Below the pieces are notes generated by a model. It was not told the DNA's origin and made no database searches. It saw only the letters and a program-made list of their open reading frames with translations. A DNA stretch of 35,566 nucleotides from Rhizobacter sp. (lineage in GTDB: Bacteria > Pseudomonadota > Gammaproteobacteria > Burkholderiales > Burkholderiaceae_C). The stretch is taken from assembly GCA_017881025.1 (NCBI GenBank), contig JADGRJ010000011.1, positions 1 through 35,566 on the forward strand, written 5' to 3'. Shown here piece by piece: positions 9,516-18,826 of the stretch. The translations under genes were made by a program, and so were the position numbers. How positions within the stretch are numbered: the stretch's first letter is position 1; each line of letters starts with the position of its first letter.

Positions 9516-10274
9516 TCATGCCGCGCGCACCTGCTGCAGCACGCGCGCCGCCAGGGCCTTGAAGCCGGCGTCTTCGATCAGGGCATCCCATGACCGCGGC
9601 CGCGGCAGATCGATCGCGATGTCGTCGAGCACCGAGCCGTGGGACAGCACGATGACGCGATTGGCCAGGAACACCGCTTCATTGACGTCGTGCGTGATGA
9701 ACAGCACCGTCGAGCGACGCTGCGCCCAGATCCGTGTCAGCTCTTCCTGAAGCGTCATCCGCGTCTGCGCGTCGACGCTCGCGAAAGGCTCGTCCATCAG
9801 CAGCACGTCGGGTTCGTTGGCGAGCGCGCGCACGACGCCCACGCGTTGCTGCATGCCGCCGGACAGCTCGTTCGGATAGCGCTCCGCCGCGTGGGTCAGG
9901 CCGGCGAGGGCGAGGTATTCGCGTGCGATCTCGTGGCGCCTGGCCTTGGGAACGCCGCGCATCTTCGGTCCGAAGGCGACGTTGTCGAGCACCGTGCGCC
10001 ACGGGAACAGCGCAAACGACTGGAACACGACGCCACGGTCCGGGCCCGGCCCGGTGACCGCGCGGCCATCGACGCGAATCTCGCCCCCGGTCGGCGCAAG
10101 GAAGCCGGCGATCATGTTCAGCATCGTCGTCTTGCCGCATCCGGAGGGCCCGACGACCGACACGAAGTCCCCGGCGTCGACCACGAGCGAGACGTCGCGG
10201 ATCGCCGTCACCTGCTTGCCGGCGAAGGGATCGAAATAGATCTTCTGAAGGTGCTCGATCGTCAGGCTCTTCAT
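9516..10274 (-). CDS. ABC transporter ATP-binding protein (NitT/TauT family)
   Basis: Walker A GPSGCGKTT, signature LSGGMQQR, Walker B VLLMDEP, H-loop ITHD. Confidence 0.96.
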   Translation of the reverse strand: MKSLTIEHLQKIYFDPFAGKQVTAIRDVSLVVDAGDFVSVVGPSGCGKTTMLNMIAGFLAPTGGEIRVDGRAVTGPGPDRGVVFQSFALFPWRTVLDNVAFGPKMRGVPKARRHEIAREYLALAGLTHAAERYPNELSGGMQQRVGVVRALANEPDVLLMDEPFASVDAQTRMTLQEELTRIWAQRRSTVLFITHDVNEAVFLANRVIVLSHGSVLDDIAIDLPRPRSWDALIEDAGFKALAARVLQQVRAA

Positions 10275-11092
10275 TCCGTGACCAGCCCCCAGCGTTGACC
10301 GGTGGCCCGCTCGATCGGCGCCAGCACCCAGCTGTCGACGACATACCAGAGCACCCCCAGCACGATCATGCCGAGCAGGATCTCGACCACCGATCCGGCA
10401 CGGCGCGCATCGAACATCAGGAAGCCGATGCCGCTGGTGCCGACGATGATCTCGGCGGCGATCAACGCGCGCCAGCCGAAACCCAGGCCGTTGCGCAGCC
10501 CGGTCATGATGTTGGGCAACGAACCCGGGAGCACCACTTCCCACAGCACGCGCGCCTTCGACGCACCGAGCGACAGCGCCGCACGGTGCAGCTCGAGCGG
10601 CACGGAGCGCACGCCCAGCACCGTGTTGAGCACCACCGGGAACAGCACCGTGTAGACGATGACGAAGATCATCGTCGTGAGGCCGAAGCCGAACCAGATC
10701 AGCAGGATCGGCAGCCAGGCGATGTCGCCGATCGCCTGGAAGAACAGCAGCACCGGCCACAGCGCCCGATAGGCGCGGTCGCTGAGGCCGACCAGCAGCC
10801 CGAGTGGAATGCCCATCGCCAGACCCACCGCCGTGCCCGCGGCCAGCCGGACCACGCTGTCCTCCAGGTAGGCAGGCAGGATGCCGTTGGCCATCAAGGT
10901 GCCGAATCTATCGATCACCTCGATCGGACCCGGTAAGAACACCGGCGGGAACATGCCCGACCGGGCGACCGCGGCCCACAGCGCCAGCACCGGCACGAAG
11001 GGCACCAGCGACGCGAGCGCGGGGTGATGCGCCGACCACCGGACGTAGGCGCCCCAGATGCGCAGCAACGGCGAAACGGTTGCGGCGTTCAC
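10271..11092 (-). CDS. ABC transporter permease (BPD_transp_1, TauC/SsuC-like)
   Basis: EAA-like loop AALSLGASKARVLWEVVLPGSLPNIMTGLRNGLGFGWRALIAAE; GTG start at 11092; 4-nt overlaps with both neighbours. The 618-aa ORF extends too far upstream. Confidence 0.92.
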   Translation of the reverse strand: MNAATVSPLLRIWGAYVRWSAHHPALASLVPFVPVLALWAAVARSGMFPPVFLPGPIEVIDRFGTLMANGILPAYLEDSVVRLAAGTAVGLAMGIPLGLLVGLSDRAYRALWPVLLFFQAIGDIAWLPILLIWFGFGLTTMIFVIVYTVLFPVVLNTVLGVRSVPLELHRAALSLGASKARVLWEVVLPGSLPNIMTGLRNGLGFGWRALIAAEIIVGTSGIGFLMFDARRAGSVVEILLGMIVLGVLWYVVDSWVLAPIERATGQRWGLVTE

Positions 11093-11868
11093 GCGGCCCT
11101 CACCAGACCCCAGCGCTCGATCGTCTCGCGCTCCAAGGGCGCGAGCAGCAGGCGGTCGATCAGCAGCCACAGCACGCCGATGATGATCATGCCGAGCACG
11201 ATGACCTCGGTGCGATAGAAGTCGCGCGCGACGAAGAGCATGTAGCCGAGGCCGACGTTGGTGGCGATCATCTCGGCGGCGATCAGGCCGCGCCACGCGA
11301 AACCGAGCCCGGTGCGGATGCCGGTCACGATGTTGGGCAGCGCACCCGGCACCAACACTTCGGTAAGCAGTTGCCACTTCGTGGCGCCAAGCGACGCCGC
11401 GGCGTGACGCAATGGCATCGCGATGCTGGTGACCCCCAGCAGCGTGTTGTAGGCGACGACGAAGAAGACTGCGTTGAAGATGACGAAGGTGATGGCACCG
11501 AAGCCGTAGCCGAACCACAGCGTGGCGATCGGAATCCACGCGATGCCGGCCAGCACCGAGAAGAACCGCAGCAGCGGCGTGAAGAAGGTCGACACCGCGC
11601 GGTTGGTGCCCATCGCGATGCCCAGCGGCACGGCGAGGGCGATGCCGATCAGCGTGCCCAGTGCGATGCGGCCGAGGCTGGCGCCGATGTGCCGGATCAA
11701 TGTGCCGTCGTCGATCGCTTCGATGCCCGCCTTGACGACCGGCGCGACCGCGGGAAAGACCCGCGGGCTGACGTCGAAGGCGCGGACCACGACTTCCCAG
11801 ATCAGCAGCAAGGCCAGCAACGGCAAAATGAACCCTGCGGCACCTGCGATGCGACCTGGCCTCCTCAT
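11089..11868 (-). CDS. ABC transporter permease (second, paralogous)
   Basis: EAA-like loop AAASLGATKWQLLTEVLVPGALPNIVTGIRTGLGFAWRGLIAAEM; six or so TM segments; first gene of the operon. Confidence 0.93.
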   Translation of the reverse strand: MRRPGRIAGAAGFILPLLALLLIWEVVVRAFDVSPRVFPAVAPVVKAGIEAIDDGTLIRHIGASLGRIALGTLIGIALAVPLGIAMGTNRAVSTFFTPLLRFFSVLAGIAWIPIATLWFGYGFGAITFVIFNAVFFVVAYNTLLGVTSIAMPLRHAAASLGATKWQLLTEVLVPGALPNIVTGIRTGLGFAWRGLIAAEMIATNVGLGYMLFVARDFYRTEVIVLGMIIIGVLWLLIDRLLLAPLERETIERWGLVRAA

Positions 11869-12004
11869 CGGCGCCCGGACCTAACGGGATCGATGCATGA
11901 CGTCGGCGGTGTCGGGCGCGAAGGTAGGAACTCGCCGAGCAAGGTTCTTGCCTCCCGGGGATCGATTCCGGCAATCGTATACGCGCCGAACTCGGCCGCG
12001 CGGC

Positions 12005-12018
12005 TTGACGCGGATCAA
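12005..12018. promoter_or_regulatory. FNR/ANR-type binding site TTGAC-GCGG-ATCAA
   Basis: Matches the TTGAY-N4-ATCAA consensus, located upstream of the universal stress protein gene. Confidence 0.6.
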
Positions 12019-12195
12019 GAGCCGGCGCGACCAGGGCTTGGCGAGTGCGATGCCGGGAACCAGAATGAACCGGTCCTCGGTCCGAGTGGCAATGTTCGCC
12101 ATTCAGCGCCTCTACGACGCTGTCCACGGTGCAGCCCGGTTGCCGGCTTGGAATCGAGGCGTCCTAGTGGTTCCACAAACCGACAGGAGGACAAC

Positions 12196-12633
12196 ATGTT
12201 CAAGCATCTTCTACTGCCGACCGACGGTTCCCCGGCGTCGAACGACGCGATCCAGGCAGGCATTCAATTCGCGAAGAGCGAGCGGGCCCAAGTGACAGGC
12301 GTCTATGTCATGCCCGAGTTCCACGTGATGACCTATCGGGTCGACATGGTGGAAGACACCAAGTCGCAGTTCGCCGAGGACTGTCGCGCTCACGCGGATC
12401 GATACCTCGGCGTCATCCAGGAGGCGGCGAACACGTCCGGCGTCACCTGCCACACCGCGTCGACCACGAGCGACCACCCCTTCGAGGCGATCATCAAGAC
12501 TGCCGAAGAGAGGGGTTGCGATCTCATCGTCATGGCATCGCACGGCAGACGAGGAGTGCGTGGCCTGCTGTTGGGCAGCGAAACTCTCAAGGTCCTGACC
12601 CACAGCAAGACACCGGTTCTGGTGTATCGCTGA
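12196..12633 (+). CDS. Universal stress protein (UspA family)
   Basis: FKHLLLPTDGSPAS N-terminus; GCDLIVMASHGRRGVRGLLLGSETLKVLTHSKTPVLVYR C-terminus; AGGAGG ribosome-binding site just upstream. Confidence 0.95.
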   Translation: MFKHLLLPTDGSPASNDAIQAGIQFAKSERAQVTGVYVMPEFHVMTYRVDMVEDTKSQFAEDCRAHADRYLGVIQEAANTSGVTCHTASTTSDHPFEAIIKTAEERGCDLIVMASHGRRGVRGLLLGSETLKVLTHSKTPVLVYR

Positions 12634-12743
12634 GCGGAACGGCGAAAGCCAACGATCGGCGTCACCCTTTTCGGCCCCAACCGGAACTCGCGCGGCCGCC
12701 GCGCCGTTCAGCAGTGCAAACCGGTTTTCGTCAGGTGACCGTG

Positions 12744-12965
12744 TCAGGCGCCCGGTTCCGGCACATCGAAAGGCCACGACAGCAAGACCTCGTCGGCCAC
12801 GCGAATCGGGTCGAGGTGACCCCTGAAGGCGTGAACGGCTTGCGTCAGATGCAGCAGCTGCGCGGCGGAGCCCGGCGCCTTTCGATTGGCCAGGCGCGCG
12901 AAGAACGCGTAGTGCCAGGCAAAGCACTCCGTCGGTGACTTCGCTCTGATCCGGTGGTGGCCCAT
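12744..12965 (-). CDS. Hypothetical small protein (73 aa)
   Basis: MGHHRIRAKSPTECFAWHYAFFARLANRK... has plausible composition in an otherwise empty gap. No family recognised. Confidence 0.3.
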   Translation of the reverse strand: MGHHRIRAKSPTECFAWHYAFFARLANRKAPGSAAQLLHLTQAVHAFRGHLDPIRVADEVLLSWPFDVPEPGA

Positions 12966-13210
12966 CGAGCCTATCGAGGCAAGGACCGTACCGCGCCGAA
13001 TCTGACAAACCTTGCCACTCGGCGACCCCTGGCTCGGCCCCGAGTGCCGCCGCCACGCGACCTGCTGTCCGGACGACGATGCCGTCCTAGGGTTACTGCT
13101 AGGCACGCTCCCTGACGGCGGGCCGCCCGGGAGCGCCCAGGGTCGCGCTATCGTGCGTTCGACCCAGCTCCGCTCGCATGCGCGGGCGCCCACGCCAATC
13201 AGGAGACCCC

Positions 13211-14767
13211 ATGTCCGACTCCGCCGACTTCACCGCGATCCTCGCCCACTGGGAAGCACAGCAACCGGACGCCATCGCCATCACCTTCGGCGGGTCGAAC
13301 CGGACCTGGGCCGAGCTGGCTCATCGGGTGCGCCGCGCCGCAGCGGCTCTGCGAGCCGAGGGCCTGGCGCCCGGCGACCGGGTTGCCGTCCTCGATCTCA
13401 ACCACCCTTCGTGTCTGGAGCTGACGCTGGCCTGCGCCCAGATCGGCACCGCGAACGCCGTCGTCAACTTCCGGCTGGCGCCGCCCGAGATCGCCTATGT
13501 GATCAACGACGCGAAGACACGGTTGCTGTTCGTCGGGCCGGAGTTCGCCGGCGCGGTCGAGAAGCTTCGCGATCAACTGCCGACCGTCGAGCGCGTCATC
13601 CGTGTCGGTGGCGCCGATGACGAGTACGAAGCCTGGCTCGCCGCGCACGAGCCCGATGCCAGGGCCTACCCTGCCGCGCCAGGCGACTGTTTCGTGCAGC
13701 TCTACACCTCCGGCACAACCGGCTTTCCGAAGGGCTCGATGCTCACCCACCGCGGCATGCTCGCGCACTCGCGCAATGTGTCGGCCAGCCAGGATTTCGG
13801 CCCCGACTCGCGCGCGCAGGTCGCGATGCCGCTGTTCCATGTCGGCGGGACGAGCTATTCCCTCATGGCGATCAGCTCGGGCGCACGCATCTTCATGATG
13901 CGCACGCCCGATCCGGCGGCCGCGCTGGCCATGCTCGAGGCCGAGAAGATCACGCACACCTTCTTCGTGCCTGCGCTGCTGGCCGTGATGAACCAGATCC
14001 CCGGCGCCGCCGACCGGGACTATTCGGCCTTGAAGGCACTGTCGTACGGCGCATCGCCCATGCCGTTGCCGGTGATGCGCGCCTCGCTGAAGCTCTTTCC
14101 GGGTGTCATGCAGCAGGTCTATGGCATGACCGAGGAGAGCGGCGTCGTGAGCGTCCTCGGCCCCCAGGACCACGCCGATCCTGCCGTGGCGCACCGGCTC
14201 GTCTCGGCGGGCAAGGCGATCGCCGGCGTCGAGATCGAGATCCGCGACCCCGCCACCGGTGCGCCCGTGGCCACCGGCGAGCGTGGCGAAATCTGGGTGC
14301 GGAGCGACCAGGTCATGGGCGGCTACTGGGGCAAGCCGGAGGCCACCGCCGCGACGATCACGCCGGACGGGTGGCTGCGCTCCGGAGACGGCGGGTACAT
14401 GGATGCCGACGGCTACCTCTACATCACCGACCGCATCAAGGACATGATCATCAGCGGCGGCGAGAACATCTACCCGGCCGAGATCGAGCGCGTGCTGGCC
14501 GAGCACCCGCAGGTCCAGGACGTCGCGGTGATCGGCGTGCCGGACGAGCGCTGGGGCGAAGTGCCCAAGGCGGTCGTCGTCGCCGCACCCGGCGCGACGG
14601 TCGACGCCGAGCAGCTGCTTGCATGGTGCCGCGAACGCCTGGCGTCGTTCAAGTGCCCCAAGAGCGTCGACGTCGTCGCCGATCTGCCACGCAATCCCAC
14701 CGGCAAGATCCTCAAGAAAGACCTGCGCAAGCCGTACTGGGAGGGGCGCGAGCGTCAGGTCGTCTAG
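13211..14767 (+). CDS. AMP-binding acyl-CoA synthetase / ligase
   Basis: LYTSGTTGFPKGSMLTHRG P-loop, YGMTEESG, DGWLRSGDGGYMDADGYLYITDRIKDMIISGGENIYPAEIE, PRNPTGKILKKDLR. AGGAGA ribosome-binding site before ATG 13211. Confidence 0.96.
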   Translation: MSDSADFTAILAHWEAQQPDAIAITFGGSNRTWAELAHRVRRAAAALRAEGLAPGDRVAVLDLNHPSCLELTLACAQIGTANAVVNFRLAPPEIAYVINDAKTRLLFVGPEFAGAVEKLRDQLPTVERVIRVGGADDEYEAWLAAHEPDARAYPAAPGDCFVQLYTSGTTGFPKGSMLTHRGMLAHSRNVSASQDFGPDSRAQVAMPLFHVGGTSYSLMAISSGARIFMMRTPDPAAALAMLEAEKITHTFFVPALLAVMNQIPGAADRDYSALKALSYGASPMPLPVMRASLKLFPGVMQQVYGMTEESGVVSVLGPQDHADPAVAHRLVSAGKAIAGVEIEIRDPATGAPVATGERGEIWVRSDQVMGGYWGKPEATAATITPDGWLRSGDGGYMDADGYLYITDRIKDMIISGGENIYPAEIERVLAEHPQVQDVAVIGVPDERWGEVPKAVVVAAPGATVDAEQLLAWCRERLASFKCPKSVDVVADLPRNPTGKILKKDLRKPYWEGRERQVV

Positions 14768-14777
14768 GGTCGAACGG

Positions 14778-15788
<1,011 letters not shown>

Positions 15789-15847
15789 CGGAGGGGTCTA
15801 CCCGGACGGGCCCGATTGTGAAGGTTTCAGCCGGTCGCGGCGCGCCT

Positions 15848-15960
15848 CTACTGCGCCTCGATGCCCGCTTTCTTGACGATCTGCGCGTACTTCGCGAGCT
15901 CGTTGCGGAAGAACGTCATCGCCTTGTCGGCCGGTCCCACATTGATCACGCTGCCCTGCC
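15848..15960 (-). pseudogene. 3'-terminal remnant of a Bug/TctC-family tripartite tricarboxylate transporter substrate-binding protein
   Basis: In-frame peptide INVGPADKAMTFFRNELAKYAQIVKKAGIEAQ* resembles the conserved Bug C-terminus (xxELAKWxxVVKxAGIxxx). No N-terminal or central Bug sequence upstream. Confidence 0.55.
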
Positions 15961-16080
15961 GGGCCATCGCCAGAGGATGCGGCCCGGCAGGTCGAGCGTC
16001 TCCATGGGAATCCTTTCGACGCGCGTGCACGTCGCCTCACGCGCCATGTTGAACCCGGGTCGGGTGCAGCGCGAGCCTGC

Positions 16081-17325
16081 TCAATGTCGCATGCCCGACA
16101 CCGATTCGAAGGTCAGCCCGGAGTGGGCCTCCAGCCGCTCGATCAGGCGGTCGCCGAAGATCGTGGCGGGGGTCCAGAAGCCGCCCGGCGTCGCGGCCTT
16201 GTCGACGTCGAGCGCGAGGCATGCGGCGGCCTGGCCGAGCATCTTGCTGGTCGAGCCATAGCCTGGGTCGCGGTCGCCGGTGACCTTGGTGCGAATCTGG
16301 CGCCCGTCCACCGTCGTGCCGAAGAAGCGGAGGTCGAACGAGCCCTTGCGCTGCGCCTCCGGGCTCGGGCCCTCGCCGGGTTTGGGCAGCGCGAAACGCT
16401 CGAGTGCCGCGCGCAGCGGGCCGATCGCGCCCGCGAGCATGAAGCCGGCAAGGCCCGCGGCCGTGGCGGTGGCAGCGAGCCGGCCATTGAGTCCCCGGCC
16501 CATGAGCATGGCCTCGTCGTAGACGAAGTCGGCGCCATAGGCCCGTTCCGACAGCGCGTTCGTGCGATGGACGACGCGCGTGTTGATGGCGCTCATCACG
16601 AACGGTGCGACCCAGGCGTCGAAGTCGGCATCGAACTCTGCCGATCTGACCTCGGGCTGCCGCACCTTCGGCGCACCCCCGGGCGGGCACAGCGAATACG
16701 GGTCGGCGAGCTCCTGGCGCAGCGCCTTGTCCCCGGCGGCCTCCTTGAAGACGTTCATCAGGCTGGCGACGGTGCCGCCGGAGAAGCCGCCGCGCATCGC
16801 CTTGACGCGCATCTTGACTCGCGTGCACGGCGCGCCGAATCGATTCCTCGCCTCGCGCTGAAGGAAGTACACGCCCATGTCGGAGGGGATGGAGTCGAAG
16901 CCGCAGCAATGGACGATGCGCGCACCGGACTTGCGGGCCGTCGCCTCGTAGCGTTGCACCATGCGGCGTATCCACTGCACCTCGCCGGTCAGGTCGCAGT
17001 AGTCGGTGCCGGATTCGGCGCAGGCCCTGACCAGCGGCTCGCCATGGAGCGCGTACGGCCCGACCGTCGAGACCACGACGCGTGTCGACGCGCAGAGCTT
17101 GCGCAACGCGCCGTCGTCAGCGGCGTCGGCGACGACGAGCCGCAGCGCGCCGGGCTTGACGCCCAGCGAATCGCGCAGCTCCTCGAGCTTCGCCTTCGAG
17201 CGCCCGGCCACCGCCCACTTCAACTCCCCCTGCGTGCCGAACTCCTCCAGCAGGTAGCGGCAAAGGATCTTGCCGACGAAGCTCGTGGCGCCGAACGCGA
17301 TGACGTCGAGAGAGGATGTGCTCAT
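16081..17325 (-). CDS. Saccharopine dehydrogenase / trans-acting enoyl reductase-like protein
   Basis: DVIAFGATSFVGKILCRYLLEEFG Rossmann start; VVVSTVGPYALHGEPLVRACAESGTDYCDLTGE; CCGFDSIPSDMG. Confidence 0.92.
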   Translation of the reverse strand: MSTSSLDVIAFGATSFVGKILCRYLLEEFGTQGELKWAVAGRSKAKLEELRDSLGVKPGALRLVVADAADDGALRKLCASTRVVVSTVGPYALHGEPLVRACAESGTDYCDLTGEVQWIRRMVQRYEATARKSGARIVHCCGFDSIPSDMGVYFLQREARNRFGAPCTRVKMRVKAMRGGFSGGTVASLMNVFKEAAGDKALRQELADPYSLCPPGGAPKVRQPEVRSAEFDADFDAWVAPFVMSAINTRVVHRTNALSERAYGADFVYDEAMLMGRGLNGRLAATATAAGLAGFMLAGAIGPLRAALERFALPKPGEGPSPEAQRKGSFDLRFFGTTVDGRQIRTKVTGDRDPGYGSTSKMLGQAAACLALDVDKAATPGGFWTPATIFGDRLIERLEAHSGLTFESVSGMRH

Positions 17326-17465
17326 GGCGAGCCCATTCTGCTTCAGTCAGCCGGACGCATCGGCAGGTCGTCGAGCGGTCGGTCGGAGGCGCGCCGGATG
17401 GCGACGCAACCGAGCGGCAGCACCGGGCCGGCAGAGGACGCGTTCATCGCGCCCCCTGCAGCGCG

Positions 17466-17702
17466 TCAGCTTCGCCCGGAACGTCGACTGCGCGGTTGCA
17501 ACTTGTCGACCTCGACCAGCTGCTGCTTGAGCAGCACGAGCAAGGACCGGGCGTGCTCCACGGGCAAGCGAAGGCAACTGGTGAGCGGCTGGTCATCCCG
17601 CACCGGCAGAGGCAGAACCGACACGTCGATGCCGAGCTCGATCATGCCCCTGTCGTGCTTGCTCGACCTCAGGCGCTGCACTTCGATGTCGTAGATCTTC
17701 AC
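17466..17702 (-). CDS. Hypothetical small protein (78 aa, GTG start)
   Basis: VKIYDIEVQRLRSSKHDRGMIELGIDVSVLPLPVRDDQPLTSCLRLPVEHARSLLVLLKQQLVEVDKL has plausible alternating hydrophobic pattern; divergent from the TIR gene. Confidence 0.55.
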   Translation of the reverse strand: MKIYDIEVQRLRSSKHDRGMIELGIDVSVLPLPVRDDQPLTSCLRLPVEHARSLLVLLKQQLVEVDKLQPRSRRSGRS

Positions 17703-17741
17703 GCGCGTTCTTCCGCGATGGGGCGACGCCGGATTGTCTCG

Positions 17742-17760
17742 CCTCGCGCGTCGCGCGAGG
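17742..17760. promoter_or_regulatory. Perfect 9-1-9 palindrome CCTCGCGCG-T-CGCGCGAGG in divergent promoter region
   Basis: Direct reading; lies between start codons at 17702 (-) and 17818 (+). Confidence 0.4.
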
Positions 17761-17817
17761 TCGGTCTCCTTCGCCGCCGTTTGGGTATCCTGCCGGTGCG
17801 CCGCAGGCGCGAGCGCC

Positions 17818-18795
17818 ATGGGACCGACTCAGATCTTCATCAGCTACCGCCGCGACGACGCTGCCGGATACGCGCGCGCCGTCAACGACGAGCTGACCCG
17901 TTGTTTCGGTGCCGAGCGTGTGTTCATCGACGTCGACGACATCAACGCCGGGCAGCCCTTCAGCGAGGTCATCCAACGCTCGGTCGGCGACTCGGCGGTG
18001 TTGCTGGCGCTGATCGGCAGGCGCTGGCTCGGCGAGCGCGAGGGCGCCCCGCCGCGTGTCTTCGAAGCCGGCGACTTCGTCAGGCAGGAAGTCGCCGCCG
18101 GGCTGGCCAAGGGCCTTCGCGTCATCCCGGTCCTGCTGGACGGTGCGGCCATGCCCGACCCTGCGCAGCTGCCGCCGGAGCTGCGCCCCTTGGCCGGGCG
18201 CAACGCCTTGGCGCTCGACAACACGCGCTTCGCTGCCGACATGGCCCACCTGGTGCGCGAGGTGCGCGGTGCACTCGGTGAAGAGGCACTCCCGCCACCG
18301 GCCCGAGGGGGGTTCACGAAGTGGTGGCTGGCCGGCGCCGTGTTGGCCCTGGCGGCGATCGCCGCGCTCTGGCAGTTGCGATCCTCGCCCGACGAACGAG
18401 CCATGGCACCGGCGGCACGCCCGGCGGCGCGCCCGCAAGTCAACGGCGAATGGCGCGCGGAAGTCGACTACGACTGGCCCAACGCGCACTACGTCGAACG
18501 ATTCGTCTTCTCGGGCGAGGGCGACGAGCTGAACGGAAGCGCCTCGTTCCTCGGCGTCGCGCGCGGCGTGCTCGAGAGCCGCATCGACGCCGAGGGTGTG
18601 AGCTTCGTCACCCGGACGAGCGAACTGGCGGGGGCCGGCGGCAGCGACCCGGCGGTCGTGCACCGCTACCGCGGCCGCCTGTCCGGCGCCGAGATTCGAT
18701 TCGTCATGCAGACCGAAGGGGGCAGCTCGGCCCACGTGCCGGTCGAGTTCGTCGCCCGCCGGGTGGCGTCGGCCGCGCCGCAGGCCAGCCGCTGA
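17818..18795 (+). CDS. TIR domain protein with central TM helix and C-terminal extracytoplasmic domain
   Basis: IFISYRRDDAAGYARAVNDEL, VFIDVDDINAGQPFSEVIQRSV, DFVRQEVAAGLAKGLRVIPVLLDGA (TIR_2-like); TM WWLAGAVLALAAIAALW; beta-rich C-terminus. Confidence 0.9.
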   Translation: MGPTQIFISYRRDDAAGYARAVNDELTRCFGAERVFIDVDDINAGQPFSEVIQRSVGDSAVLLALIGRRWLGEREGAPPRVFEAGDFVRQEVAAGLAKGLRVIPVLLDGAAMPDPAQLPPELRPLAGRNALALDNTRFAADMAHLVREVRGALGEEALPPPARGGFTKWWLAGAVLALAAIAALWQLRSSPDERAMAPAARPAARPQVNGEWRAEVDYDWPNAHYVERFVFSGEGDELNGSASFLGVARGVLESRIDAEGVSFVTRTSELAGAGGSDPAVVHRYRGRLSGAEIRFVMQTEGGSSAHVPVEFVARRVASAAPQASR

Positions 18796-18826
18796 GACGA
18801 ACCCCCCGCGGCGTGAGCACCGGCGA

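Noticed and set aside
10804-12195. Upstream part of the 609-aa plus-strand ORF
   Set aside because: Antisense to two permease genes, low-complexity Arg/Pro/Asp-rich; only the USP portion from 12196 is real.
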